In this document: positions 1 through 8,794 of the stretch, in pieces | Layout of the letters: every line of letters begins with the position of its first letter | Numbering within the stretch: position 1 is the first letter of the stretch | Assembly: GCF_030518795.1 (NCBI RefSeq) | Contig: NZ_CP130427.1 | Coordinates: forward strand, 3,968,001 to 4,032,000 | Direction: 5' to 3' | Source of the DNA: Micromonospora sp. NBRC 110009 | Lineage (GTDB): Bacteria > Actinomycetota > Actinomycetes > Mycobacteriales > Micromonosporaceae | Length of the DNA: 64,000 nucleotides | Notes under the pieces: generated by a model | The model's database searches: none | What the model was told of the DNA's origin: nothing | The model's input: the letters and a program-made list of their open reading frames with translations, nothing else | Position numbers and translations under genes: made by a program

Positions 1-90
1 CACCCGGTCGCCGAGGATCTCCTCGACCGCCGCCCGGACGTGGTCGGGCAGGTCGGTCCAGTGGATCCGGGTCTTCGTCGGGTTCGTCAC
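1..90 (-). CDS. Phosphotransferase family protein, N-terminal part only
   Basis: Only the first 30 codons lie in the window; the gene runs off the left edge. The reverse strand from a GTG at 90-88 reads VTNPTKTRIHWTDLPDHV and on, which resembles the N-terminus of aminoglycoside/choline-kinase-like phosphotransferases of actinomycetes (a short TRIHW-DLP-HVRAAVEEILG segment before the nucleotide loop). No catalytic motif is inside the window, so the family call rests on this short stretch. A second in-frame start a few codons upstream is possible. Confidence 0.45.
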   Translation of the reverse strand, partial: MTNPTKTRIHWTDLPDHVRAAVEEILGDRV

Positions 91-130
91 CACCCCACCG
101 TCGCGGACACCGCCCGGCGGGGGCAACCGG

Positions 131-298
131 TTACCGGGCCGCGGCGGCGTAGCGGAGGACGACCACTCCACTGTCGAACGGCCGGGTCTCGACCAGGGTG
201 AACCGGTGCGGCGCGAAGCCCCGGTCGGCGAGCGGGACGCCGCTGCCGACCACCACCGGGCTGAGCTTGACCACCAGCTCGTCGACCTCGCGAGCCCG
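131..298 (-). pseudogene. C-terminal fragment of a RibD-C / dihydrofolate-reductase-like protein
   Basis: Read on the reverse strand this stretch encodes about 55 residues ending at a TAA (133-131): EVDELVVKLSPVVVGSGVP, then a segment close to LVETRPFDSGVVVLRY. These are the last two strands of the RibD C-terminal domain found in small actinobacterial dihydrofolate reductase family proteins, which are normally about 180-200 residues long. The N-terminal two thirds, with the NADPH-binding part, are missing: the similarity stops near 298, where an unrelated gene fragment on the other strand begins. It is therefore a remnant and is unlikely to be functional. Confidence 0.6.
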
Positions 299-576
299 AC
301 CTCACCCGGGCCCTGTTCGAGCTGCGGCTGGAGGCGTCCCGCCGGCCCGACCTGCGCGGCGCGCTCGGCGACGTGCTCCGCCGGGGGTACGCCGACGACG
401 TGGCCTTCCACGTCGCCGCCGGGCTGCCCGGCGGGGCGTTCGAGGTGGCCCTGCTGCACTACGCGGTGGACGGGCTCCTGCTCGACCTGCTCACCACCTC
501 CGTCGACGCCGGGTTCGACGTCGAGCAGGTGGTTTCCGCCCTGGTCTCCCGCCTGGTCGAGTCCGCCACCGGTTGA
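299..576 (+). pseudogene. C-terminal fragment of a TetR-family regulator
   Basis: The forward frame from 301 to the TGA at 576 encodes about 91 residues beginning LTRALFELRLEASRRPDLR and continuing through LLHYAVDGLLLDLLT to the end. This is the ligand-binding, helical C-terminal half of a TetR regulator. The DNA-binding helix-turn-helix half is absent and the reading frame starts abruptly at the junction with the truncated reductase fragment on the opposite strand. An internal ATG at 373 would give only 67 residues. I treat it as a truncated pseudogene left by a deletion. Confidence 0.6.
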
Positions 577-649
577 CGGCGATCCGCCCAGGGTTGTCCC
601 CCGGCGCAGCGGGAAACCGGCGCGGGACGCCCCTGGGGAGGAGCGACGG

Positions 650-1801
650 ATGACGGATGACACCGACCTGACCATCGGTGTGCTCGGCTCGTACGGCGGT
701 CGCAACCTCGGTGACGAGGCGATCCTCAGCGGCCTCCTGGCCGACCTGCGCCAGCAGGAGCCGAACGCCCGGATCGTCGTCTTCTCGCGGAACCCGGCGC
801 ACACCGCACTGGCCCACCCCGACGTGGAGGCGGTGCCCTGGGAGGGCGTCAGCCGGGCGGACTCGTCGCAGATCCTGGGTCAGCTCGACCTGCTCATCCT
901 CGGCGGCGGCGGCATCCTCTACGACCGGGAGGCCCGCCGCTACCTGCGGGTGGTCCGGGTCGCCCAGGAGCGCGGCCTGCCCCTGCTCACCTACGCGGTC
1001 GGCGTCGGCCCGCTCAGCGACGGCGTGGACACCGGCATGGTGCGGGAGACGCTGGCGGGCGCCGCCGAGCTGACCGTACGCGACCAGGAGTCCCGGATGG
1101 TGCTGGAGGAGGCCGGGCTGACCAACCCGATCACCGTCACCGCCGACCCGGCGTTCCTGCTGGAACCGGAGAAGTTCCTGGCGAGCTGGCTGCGCGAGGA
1201 GGGCGTGCCGTCCGGCCAGCGGCTGGTCGGGTTGAGCGTCCGGGAGCCGGGCCGGGCCGCGGAACGCCTCGACGTGGACGGCTACCACCGGCTGCTCGCT
1301 CAGATCGCCGACTTCCTCGTGCACCGCATCGACGCGTACGTGCTCTTCGTGCCGATGGAGCGCGACGACATCCGGCACTCGCACGGGGTGATGTCGCACA
1401 TGGTCGCCGCCGAGCGGGGCCGGATCCTGCACAACGACTACTCGCCCCGGCAGGTGCTCGGCCTGATGGAGCACTTCGACCTCGCGGTCGGCATGCGCCT
1501 GCACTTTCTGATCTTCGCCGCCATGATGGGCACGCCGTTCCTGCCCCTGCCGTACGCCGGAAAAGTCTTCGACCTGGCCCAGCGGCTCGGGGTGCCGGCG
1601 CTGCGCGGCTTGGAACGCGAGGTGGAGGGCCCGCTGCTGGCCGAGGTGGACCAGTTGTGGGACGAGCGGGAGGCGCGGGCGGAGGAGACCGCCCGGCGGG
1701 TGGCCGAGGCGTGTGAACAGGCCCGGGGCACCTCCCACGTCACCCGGGGCGTGCTGGAGAGCATCCGGTCGCGCACCCTGACGCGGGCGGGCGTGGCCTG
1801 A
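650..1801 (+). CDS. Polysaccharide pyruvyl transferase family protein (CsaB-like)
   Basis: This 383-residue protein probably transfers a pyruvyl group to a cell-surface glycan, as CsaB-type enzymes do, but the acceptor cannot be told. It starts at ATG 650, placed 6 nt after a clear GGGGAGGAG ribosome binding site. The N-terminal motif GSYGGRNLGDEA (about residues 11-22), the glycine-rich LGGGGILYD (about 83-91) and the late VGMRLH segment (about 280) are hallmarks of the family, and the length is normal. It stands alone: no glycan-synthesis gene lies next to it, so its partner genes must be elsewhere. The longer frame upstream is only the shadow of the TetR remnant. Confidence 0.8.
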   Translation: MTDDTDLTIGVLGSYGGRNLGDEAILSGLLADLRQQEPNARIVVFSRNPAHTALAHPDVEAVPWEGVSRADSSQILGQLDLLILGGGGILYDREARRYLRVVRVAQERGLPLLTYAVGVGPLSDGVDTGMVRETLAGAAELTVRDQESRMVLEEAGLTNPITVTADPAFLLEPEKFLASWLREEGVPSGQRLVGLSVREPGRAAERLDVDGYHRLLAQIADFLVHRIDAYVLFVPMERDDIRHSHGVMSHMVAAERGRILHNDYSPRQVLGLMEHFDLAVGMRLHFLIFAAMMGTPFLPLPYAGKVFDLAQRLGVPALRGLEREVEGPLLAEVDQLWDEREARAEETARRVAEACEQARGTSHVTRGVLESIRSRTLTRAGVA

Positions 1802-1809
1802 GCGCGACG

Positions 1810-2016
1810 TCAGACCGCCGGGCCCCGCCAGGTGTAGATCCACGGACGGCCGGCCTGGTCGTCCGACTCCAGTTCGTAGATCTGGGCCTCGGCCAGCCCC
1901 TCCGGGCCGAGGTGGTGGTGGGTCAGCGGCGGCCGGTCGTTGCTGTCCAGCTCGACGGTGACGGTCTCGCCGTCGGCCGCGCCGCCCACCAGGGGGATCT
2001 GCACCGTTGATGCCAT
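1810..2016 (-). CDS. Small conserved-looking hypothetical protein
   Basis: A 68-residue acidic protein starting ASTVQIPLVGGAADGETVTV and ending in WIYTWRGPAV. No known domain is recognised. The composition is that of a real protein (good codon bias, balanced hydrophobic and acidic residues), it fills the space between two confident genes, and the start ATG is preceded by GGGGCAGGATGGG. It has no signal peptide or membrane segment. It faces the pyruvyltransferase gene (convergent, 8 nt apart) and is divergent from the DinB-like gene. Confidence 0.55.
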   Translation of the reverse strand: MASTVQIPLVGGAADGETVTVELDSNDRPPLTHHHLGPEGLAEAQIYELESDDQAGRPWIYTWRGPAV

Positions 2017-2099
2017 GCGCCCATCCTGCCCCGGAGATCGCCGGTGCGCAGCGGATAGCGGGGCAGCGGGCTAGCCGTACGCGGGACTAGGGTCCGGAG

Positions 2100-2621
2100 A
2101 TGGCGGACACCACGATCGACCCCACGCTCGGTCCCGTCCTCGCCCGCACCGGCGACGAGCGGGCCGTGCTCGAATCGTTCCTCGACTTCCACCGGGCCAT
2201 CGTGCTGCGCAAGGCGCGCGGCCTCCCGCACGCCGAGGCCTGCCGGCGCCTGGTGCCCTCCCTGACCACCCTCGCCGGCCTGCTCAAGCACCTGGCGCTG
2301 GTCGAGCGGAACTGGTTCCCCTGCCTGTTCGCGCCGGAGCCGGGCGACGTCTACCTCACCACCGAGGAGGAGGCCCGGGCCAGCTTCACCCTCGAGCCGG
2401 GCGAGACGGTCGAGACCCTGGCAGCGGCGTACGAGGCGGCCTGCGCCCGCTCCCGGACCGTCGCCGCGCGGTTCGACCTGGACCACGTGGTGCCGCACCC
2501 GCAGCTCGGCGAGGTGTCGCTGCGCTGGGTGCTGGTGCACCTGATCGAGGAGACCGCCCGGCACGCCGGGCACGCGGACATCCTCCGCGAGCTGACCGAC
2601 GGCGAGACCGGGGCGCTCTGA
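2100..2621 (+). CDS. DinB/DUF664 family protein
   Basis: A 173-residue soluble four-helix protein of the DinB/DUF664 superfamily, whose members coordinate a metal through three histidines and act in thiol-dependent reactions or are uncharacterised. Here the likely metal ligands are the histidine in LLKHLALVE (about residue 64) and the pair in ETARHAGHADILRE (about 152-155). The length is typical. It starts at ATG 2100 and ends 6 nt before the converging PfkB-type kinase gene. The substrate is unknown. Confidence 0.75.
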   Translation: MADTTIDPTLGPVLARTGDERAVLESFLDFHRAIVLRKARGLPHAEACRRLVPSLTTLAGLLKHLALVERNWFPCLFAPEPGDVYLTTEEEARASFTLEPGETVETLAAAYEAACARSRTVAARFDLDHVVPHPQLGEVSLRWVLVHLIEETARHAGHADILRELTDGETGAL

Positions 2622-2627
2622 GGCGGC

Positions 2628-3500
2628 TCAGTCCCGGGGCAGCAGCCCCGGCGGATACTCCATCCCGTCGTGGGTGCAGGCCGCGGCGGCCACCCGGGCG
2701 GCGTACCGGGCCGCGTCGAGCGGGGCGGCGCCGCGCAGCCGGGCGGCGATCAGGCCGGCGGCGAAGGCGTCGCCGGCGCCGTTGGTGTCCACCACCGGGG
2801 CCGGCGGGGTGGTCGCGGGCACCCGGACCGGCGGGGTGTCCGGGGCGTGCAGGGTCGCGCCGGCCGCCCCACCGGTCACCAGCACGGTCCGGGGCGCCAG
2901 CCCCGCCGCCACCTTGCCGGCCCGGTCGCCGAGCCGGACGTCGCTGACGAAGACCAGGTCGGCCGCCTCGGCGAAGGGGTGGTGGTAGTCGTTCTCGCCG
3001 TCCCAGTCGTGCAGGTCGGTGGAGAGGCGCACGCCGTCGGGGAGCCCCGCGCGCAGGACCGGCAGCGCGTCCCGGGCCCAATCCATGATCGACAGGTGCA
3101 CGTGCGCGGCCTCCCGGACCAGCGCGGTCAGCTCCACCGCGGCGAACGGCGCCGGCCCCGACCACGGGCGCGGGTCGTAGAGGGACATCCGGCGGCCGGC
3201 CGGATCCACCATGTTCACCGACCGGCGGGTGCCGGCCGGGGCGTCGGCCAGCACGGTGCGGACCGAGGTGCGGGCCAGCGCCGCCCGGACCACGTCGCCG
3301 GCCGGGTCCGCGCCCAACACGTCGACCAGCGCCACCCGCAGGCCCAGGGCGTGCGCGGCGAGCGCCACCCCGGCACCGGTGTTGCCGATCCGCAGCTCAA
3401 TCGGGGGCACGGCCAGCGAGTCGGCGACCGGCAGCGGCAGCGCGGGCACCTGGGCGCGGATGTCGACGCCGAGGCCACCGATCACGAGCAGATCGACCAT
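2628..3500 (-). CDS. PfkB-family carbohydrate kinase
   Basis: A 290-residue ribokinase/PfkB-fold sugar or nucleoside kinase. The N-terminus MVDLLVIGGLGVD and the sugar-binding stretch around NTGAGVALAAHALG (residues about 47-60) match the family, and the C-terminal signature DTNGAGDAFAAG (about 240-250) carries the catalytic aspartate and anion hole. The start chosen is the ATG whose first base is 3500; the frame continues upstream but that part is antisense to the helicase gene. It diverges from the helicase start by 63 nt. The phosphoryl acceptor cannot be deduced. Confidence 0.8.
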   Translation of the reverse strand: MVDLLVIGGLGVDIRAQVPALPLPVADSLAVPPIELRIGNTGAGVALAAHALGLRVALVDVLGADPAGDVVRAALARTSVRTVLADAPAGTRRSVNMVDPAGRRMSLYDPRPWSGPAPFAAVELTALVREAAHVHLSIMDWARDALPVLRAGLPDGVRLSTDLHDWDGENDYHHPFAEAADLVFVSDVRLGDRAGKVAAGLAPRTVLVTGGAAGATLHAPDTPPVRVPATTPPAPVVDTNGAGDAFAAGLIAARLRGAAPLDAARYAARVAAAACTHDGMEYPPGLLPRD

Positions 3501-3563
3501 GGCGCCGACAGTAGTCCGCCCCGGCCGCCTATCCTGGCCCCGGGCGTCGATGAGGGGGAGTGC

Positions 3564-6500
3564 GTGCTGGTCATCCACGGGTTGTGGCTGTCCGGCGTCG
3601 GGCTCGCCGTGTGGGGCGAGGAGAGCAGCCGCCCGGACCGGGCGCCCCGCCGGCCCGGCCGCGCCCCGCGCGAGCGGCCGCACCCCTTCGCCGCCGACCC
3701 CGCCGCCCTGACCGCCGCGCTCGGCGGGCCGCCGGCCACGCCGGCCTCCGTGCTGCTCACCCTGCCCACCCGGGCCGGCTCGCCGGTGGGTTCGCCCGAG
3801 CTGGTCCGGACCACCGTCGGGGAACCGGTCCGCGGCCCGGTCACCCTCGCCGGCTGGCGGGTCCCCGCCCTGGGGTACGCCCCGGACGCCGCGTACGCCC
3901 TGCTCGGGGAGCTGGACCCGCGCGACGCCGTGGTGGGGGCGAGCCTGCGCCACCTCGCCGAACTGGCCGAGTTCGCCGCCGACCTGGTCAGCCGTGGTCG
4001 GGTGCTGCCCGGCGTGACCGCCCGACCCGACCCGGTGCCGCCGGCCGACCCCGACGGCCTCGGCGCCATGCCGGCCGACCGACCCCGACGGCACCTGCGC
4101 CCGGTGGACGACGCCGACGCGGTGACCGCGCGTGCGGTCTGGCGGCCCCTGCTCACCGGCTCGGACGCGGCCTGGGCGCGGTCGCTCGCCCTCGCCCTGC
4201 CGCCGGCCGCCCGCGCCGCCGTCGAATGGGAGATCCCGCCACCCACTGCCGCATCCGCGGCCGGAGTCGAGGGCGGCGCCGAGCCGGGGGAGCTGGTGGC
4301 CGACGCCCTCGACGCGCTGGCCGACGCCGCCGCCCGGGCCGCCCTCGCCGACACCCGGCTGCACCGGGGCATGCGCCCCGGCGGCCCGGTGCCCCGCTGG
4401 CTGGCCGCGTTGACCGGCCCGGAACGCGCCTTCACCACCGAACCGGCCGCCCTGGAACTGCTCCGCACCGAGCTGGACGCCTGGCAGCGCGACGCGGCCG
4501 GCGGGGCGGTACGCGCCGCCTTCCGCTTGGTCGAACCGGAGGTCGACCCGGTGGCCGAGCTGGTCGAGGGGGGTGCCTGGCGGGTCGAGTTCGGCCTGCA
4601 CCCGGCGGACGAGCCGGGCCTCGTGGTCGACGCCGCGCAGGTCTGGCGGGGGCCGGCGCGGGCGCTCGCCGGCCGCGGGGTCGACCCGCAGGAGACGCTC
4701 CTCGCCGAGCTGGGCCGGGCCAGCCGGCTCTGGCCGGAGCTGGACGACGCGCTGCGGACCGCCACGCCGGAGGGGCTGGAGCTGGACGCCGAGGGAGCGC
4801 ACCGGTTCCTCCGGGAGGGCGCGCCGGTGCTGCACGCGGCCGGCTTCGGGGTGCTGCTGCCGTCCTGGTGGCGGCGCTCCTCGGCCCGGCTCGGCGCCCG
4901 CCTGCGGGCGCGTAGCCGCACCGCTCCCGGCACGGTCGCCGCCGCCTCCGCCGGGCTCGGGCTGGACGCTCTGGTGGACTACCGCTGGGAGGTGGCCCTC
5001 GGCGACCAGCCGCTGACCGCCGACGAGCTGGCGTCCCTGGCCGAGTTGAAGTCCCCGCTGGTCCGGCTGCGCGGCCGCTGGGTGGAGCTGGACCCCAACC
5101 GGCTCGCCGCCGGACTGCGGCTGCTCCGCTCGGCCGGCGAGTTGACCGTGGCCGACCTGCTCCGGATGGGGCTCGCCGAGGCCGACCGCCCGGACGGGCT
5201 GCCGGTGCTGGAGGTCACCGCCGACGGGGCGCTGGGCGAGCTGCTCGCCGGGGAGGCGGAGCGGCGGCTCACCCCGGCCGACCCGCCGCCCGGATTCGCC
5301 GGCACGCTGCGGCCGTACCAGCGGCGCGGGCTGGCCTGGCTGGCCTTCCTCCAGTCACTCGGGCTGGGCGGGATCCTCGCCGACGACATGGGCCTGGGCA
5401 AGACCGTGCAGTTGCTCGCCCTGCTCGCCGGGGACCCGCCGGAGGCCGGGCCCACCCTGCTGGTCTGTCCGATGTCGCTGGTCGGCAACTGGCAGCGGGA
5501 GGCGGCGAGGTTCACCCCGGGGCTGCGCGTCCACGTGCACCACGGCGCGGAACGGGCCCGGGGCGAGGAGTTCAGCGCCGCCGTGCACGCGGCGGACCTG
5601 GTCCTCACCACCTACTCGGTGGCCGCCCGGGACGCGTACGACCTGGCCGGGATCGACTGGCACCGGGTGGTGGTGGACGAGGCGCAGGCGATCAAGAACG
5701 CCGCCACCCGGCAGGCCGAGGCGGTCCGGTCGCTGCCCGCCCGGCACCGGGTCGCGGTCACCGGTACGCCGGTGGAGAACCGGCTCGCCGACCTCTGGTC
5801 GATCATGCAGTTCGCCAACCCCGGCCTGCTCGGGCCGGCGGCCACCTTCCGCAAGCGGTTCGCCGAGCCGATCGAGCGGCACGGCGACGCCGAGGTGGCC
5901 GGGCGGCTGCGCCGGATCACCGGCCCGTTCGTGCTGCGCCGGCTCAAGACCGACGCGTCGATCATCTCCGACCTGCCGGAGAAGCTGGAGATGGAGGTGC
6001 TCTGCAACCTCACCGCCGAGCAGGCCGCGCTCTACCGCGCGGTGGTCGACGACATGATGGCCCGGATCGAGTCCAGCGACGGGATGGAGCGGCGCGGCCT
6101 GGTGCTGGCCACCATGACCCGCCTCAAGCAGGTCTGCAACCACCCGGCGCAGCTGCTGCACGACGGCTCGGCCCTGCCCGGCCGCTCCGGCAAGCTGGAA
6201 CGCCTTGAGGAGATCGTCGACGAGGTCCTGGCCGCGGGGGAGAAGGCCCTGCTCTTCACCCAGTACGCGGAGTTCGGGGGCATGCTGCGCGGGCACCTGT
6301 CGGCGCGTACCGGCCGGGAGGTACTGCTGCTGCACGGCGGCGTCGGCAAGGCCGACCGGGACGCCATGGTGACCCGGTTCCAGTCCCCGGCCGGGCCGCC
6401 GATCTTCGTCCTCTCGCTCAAGGCCGGCGGCACCGGGCTGACCCTGACCGCGGCGAACCACGTGGTGCACGTGGACCGCTGGTGGAACCCGGCGGTCGAG

Positions 6501-6725
6501 GACCAGGCCACCGACCGGGCGTTCCGGATCGGTCAGCGCCGCCGGGTGCAGGTGCGCAAGTTCGTCTGCGCCGGCACCGTGGAGGAGAAGGTCGCCGCCA
6601 TGATCGCGGACAAGCGCAGCCTGGCGCAGCGGGTGGTGGGCACCGGCGAGCAGTGGGTCACCGAGCTCTCCACCGAGACGCTGCGCGAGCTGTTCGCGCT
6701 GGAGTCCGGGGCGGTGGTCGAATGA
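3564..6725 (+). CDS. SNF2/Rad54-type DEAD/DEAH-box helicase
   Basis: A 1053-residue Swi2/Snf2 ATPase expected to translocate on DNA. The first half is the long, poorly conserved N-terminal region of bacterial SNF2 proteins. The ATPase core begins near residue 580: Walker A in DDMGLGKT (about 607-614), DEAQ box in VVVDEAQAIKN (about 702-712), motif III VTGTPVENRL, and the RecA-2 lobe with GGTGLTLTAANHV and the arginine-finger motif DQATDRAFRIGQ (about 978-989). I chose GTG 3564, after GAGGGGGAG, because the product then begins VLVIHGLW, as in related proteins. The stop overlaps the start of the SWIM gene (ATGA), so the two are one operon. Confidence 0.88.
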   Translation: MLVIHGLWLSGVGLAVWGEESSRPDRAPRRPGRAPRERPHPFAADPAALTAALGGPPATPASVLLTLPTRAGSPVGSPELVRTTVGEPVRGPVTLAGWRVPALGYAPDAAYALLGELDPRDAVVGASLRHLAELAEFAADLVSRGRVLPGVTARPDPVPPADPDGLGAMPADRPRRHLRPVDDADAVTARAVWRPLLTGSDAAWARSLALALPPAARAAVEWEIPPPTAASAAGVEGGAEPGELVADALDALADAAARAALADTRLHRGMRPGGPVPRWLAALTGPERAFTTEPAALELLRTELDAWQRDAAGGAVRAAFRLVEPEVDPVAELVEGGAWRVEFGLHPADEPGLVVDAAQVWRGPARALAGRGVDPQETLLAELGRASRLWPELDDALRTATPEGLELDAEGAHRFLREGAPVLHAAGFGVLLPSWWRRSSARLGARLRARSRTAPGTVAAASAGLGLDALVDYRWEVALGDQPLTADELASLAELKSPLVRLRGRWVELDPNRLAAGLRLLRSAGELTVADLLRMGLAEADRPDGLPVLEVTADGALGELLAGEAERRLTPADPPPGFAGTLRPYQRRGLAWLAFLQSLGLGGILADDMGLGKTVQLLALLAGDPPEAGPTLLVCPMSLVGNWQREAARFTPGLRVHVHHGAERARGEEFSAAVHAADLVLTTYSVAARDAYDLAGIDWHRVVVDEAQAIKNAATRQAEAVRSLPARHRVAVTGTPVENRLADLWSIMQFANPGLLGPAATFRKRFAEPIERHGDAEVAGRLRRITGPFVLRRLKTDASIISDLPEKLEMEVLCNLTAEQAALYRAVVDDMMARIESSDGMERRGLVLATMTRLKQVCNHPAQLLHDGSALPGRSGKLERLEEIVDEVLAAGEKALLFTQYAEFGGMLRGHLSARTGREVLLLHGGVGKADRDAMVTRFQSPAGPPIFVLSLKAGGTGLTLTAANHVVHVDRWWNPAVEDQATDRAFRIGQRRRVQVRKFVCAGTVEEKVAAMIADKRSLAQRVVGTGEQWVTELSTETLRELFALESGAVVE

Positions 6726-7678
6726 CCACACCGGACGGACCGTCCCGGTTCGCCGACTTCGGCCCGCCCCGGCGGGTCGAGGGCGGGCTGAAGGCGCGCA
6801 GCACCCGGGGCGCCATCGGCCGGTCCTGGTGGTCCCGGCGGTTCCTGGAGGTGCTGGAGTCCTTCGCCCTCGGCACGCGGCTCACCCGGGGCCGGGCGTA
6901 CGCGCGCAAGGGCCAGGTGCTCCGGCTCGACATCGCCCCCGGGCTGGTCGCCGCCAGCGTGCAGGGCTCCCGGCCCGACCCCTATCCGGTGCGGATCGGG
7001 CTGGCGGCCTACCCGGAGGGGGTCTGGGACCGGATCGAGGCGGAGCTGGCCGGGCAGGCGTTCTTCAGCGCCCGGCTGCTGGCCGGGGACCTGCCGCCCG
7101 AGCTGGAGGAGCTGTTCGCCGCGGCCGGCGCGCCGCTCTTCCCGGCCACCGTGGACGAACTCGACCAGCACTGCGGCTGTCCCGACTTCGCGGTGCCGTG
7201 CAAGCACCTGGCGGCCAGCTTCTACCTGCTCGCCGAGGCGTTCGACGCGGACCCGTTCCAGCTCCTGCACTGGCGCGGCCGCAACCGGGCCGAGCTGCTC
7301 GACCGGCTGCGTACGCTGCGGGGCGGCGGCGCCATCCCCGACGCCGTCCCGCCCGACCGGGCGGCGGCGCCGGGCGGGCCGGCCGGGACGGCGGTCGGCG
7401 ATGCCCCACCGGAGCCGTCCGTCGCCGGGGCGGCGCGGGTGCTGGGCGGGCTGCCGGCGCTCTCGCCGGCCGAGGCGGTGGGCCGGTTCTGGCTGTCCCC
7501 GGTGCCGCTGCCCGACCGGCCCCCCACCCTGGCGGCCGGGCCGGAGCTGCTGGTGCGCCAGCTCGCCCCGCCCGGGGCCGAACTCGGCGGTCCCGGCCTG
7601 GTCGAGCGGCTGCGCCGGGCGTACCGGGAGTTCGGCCGGCCCCGGCCGGCGGCCGGCCGAGAGCCCGGGCCGGAGTGA
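6722..7678 (+). CDS. SWIM zinc-finger protein
   Basis: A 318-residue protein with a SWIM zinc finger: the CxC...CxH ligands are in CGCPDFAVPCKH (about residues 151-162). SWIM proteins commonly sit beside SNF2 helicases and probably help them bind DNA or partner proteins, and here the ATG overlaps the helicase stop by 4 nt. The N-terminal 140 residues include the usual RSWWSRRFLEVLES segment. The C-terminal 100 residues are proline- and alanine-rich and likely disordered. Confidence 0.87.
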   Translation: MTTPDGPSRFADFGPPRRVEGGLKARSTRGAIGRSWWSRRFLEVLESFALGTRLTRGRAYARKGQVLRLDIAPGLVAASVQGSRPDPYPVRIGLAAYPEGVWDRIEAELAGQAFFSARLLAGDLPPELEELFAAAGAPLFPATVDELDQHCGCPDFAVPCKHLAASFYLLAEAFDADPFQLLHWRGRNRAELLDRLRTLRGGGAIPDAVPPDRAAAPGGPAGTAVGDAPPEPSVAGAARVLGGLPALSPAEAVGRFWLSPVPLPDRPPTLAAGPELLVRQLAPPGAELGGPGLVERLRRAYREFGRPRPAAGREPGPE

Positions 7679-7768
7679 CGCGGTTCCGGACCGTGCCGAT
7701 GCCGCCCCGGGCCGGTGGACCGGGGGTCCACGCCGTGACGTCCGGTGAGATGCGGCGCGCCGGCACGG

Positions 7769-8026
7769 TCACAGCCAGCGCCTTCGGAACCGCCACATCA
7801 GGCCGGCGTTGGCCAGCAACACCAGGGCGCAGATCGCGCCGGCCAGCCGGCCGGCAAGTACGGTCATCGCCGGCAGCGAGGCCCACAGCACGATCGTCAA
7901 CAGCATCAGGTACCGGCCACGGCGGGCCCGGGCCCGGGAGTCGAGCCGGGCGAAGAACTGCGGGTCGCTCTCCCGCAGCTGGCGGGTGATCTGCTCGAAC
8001 CTGCGCTGATCCTCTTTGCTGAGCAT
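7769..8026 (-). CDS. DUF3040 membrane protein
   Basis: An 85-residue protein with a charged N-terminal helix (MLSKEDQRRFEQITRQLRES), a basic stretch and two predicted membrane helices (about residues 40-60 and 62-79). This layout is that of the actinobacterial DUF3040 family, whose role is unknown. The short basic tail RFRRRW would lie in the cytoplasm. It is transcribed alone, converging on the SWIM gene. Confidence 0.8.
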   Translation of the reverse strand: MLSKEDQRRFEQITRQLRESDPQFFARLDSRARARRGRYLMLLTIVLWASLPAMTVLAGRLAGAICALVLLANAGLMWRFRRRWL

Positions 8027-8458
8027 GGCGGTGCCTTCCCCTCACGGCTTCAGCGGTTCGGCGGCTTACCCGCAACGGCGGCGGGTCACGCGCCGGTCCT
8101 GCCGCTACTTTCGCCGGTCCGGACGGCACCGGCGGAGCTTCCGGGCGGAGGACCTCAGGGCGGGCTTATCCGTGACTTAACTTTCGCTGTGCGATGGAAC
8201 GCGCCCAACAGCGCGGTGGCGACCGAAAACGCTACGTCGCGGCCCTGGCCGCCCGGGTCCGGCCGACTGGGACGGCGGTGCCCGGAGCGGGGCGTAGCAC
8301 GCTCCCGGGGTGGGTGCTGAGCAGCGTCTCAAGTGCCCTCGCGGGCGTCTTGAGCGGCTCCGGCACGTGGCTACCTTCCCGTGGCAACTCCTCCGGAAAC
8401 CGTCGCCGCCCCTCCTGGCCCGCCCCGCCGGTCGGGCCGGGACTGACCAACCTGGACG
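8027..8458. other. Intergenic stretch, no gene recognised
   Basis: About 430 bases between the divergent DUF3040 gene and the DUF1501 remnant. Open frames here (for example 8177-8638 on the reverse strand) have shadow-like arginine/proline-rich translations. The first part probably holds the DUF3040 promoter. I see no RNA gene or clear repeat. Confidence 0.4.
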
Positions 8459-8794
8459 ATGGGCGCGGCCTTCTTCACCGATCTCGGCGACCGGGCCGCC
8501 GACGTCACGATCATGGTGTCCAGCGAGTTCGGCCGGTGGGTCGCCGCCAACCAGGGCGGCACCGACCACGGGCACGGGGGTGTGATCACGATCCGGAGCG
8601 GGCGTAGGCTCGCCGGACCCCTGCTCGGGTCGTGGCACGGACTGAACGATCTGGACAGCGGTGACGTACCCGAATACAACACCATGTTCAACGTCTTACG
8701 GATCGGTCGCCCAGGGCCGATTCGGCTGACCACGGCACAGATCGGCAAGATCTTCCCCCGGCAGGAATTCACCCCCATGAAGCTGCACGCGTGA
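8459..8794 (+). pseudogene. C-terminal remnant of a DUF1501 protein
   Basis: The frame encodes about 110 residues: AAFFTDLGDRAADVTIMVSS, then EFGRWVAANQGGTDHGHGG and a C-terminus KIFPRQEFTPMKLHA. This is the conserved end of DUF1501 proteins (sulfatase-like, usually near 400 residues, with the EFGR and TDHGHG motifs). A stop codon lies in frame just upstream (8444-8446) and no N-terminal part is visible, so about three quarters of the gene is missing. The stop overlaps the start of the next gene (GTGA). It could still be translated, but a functional enzyme is unlikely. Confidence 0.65.

Noticed and set aside
2670..3563. Extension of the SNF2 helicase frame far upstream
   Set aside because: This part is antisense to the PfkB kinase gene. 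The helicase N-terminus expected from homologues (VLVIHGLW) begins at GTG 3564.
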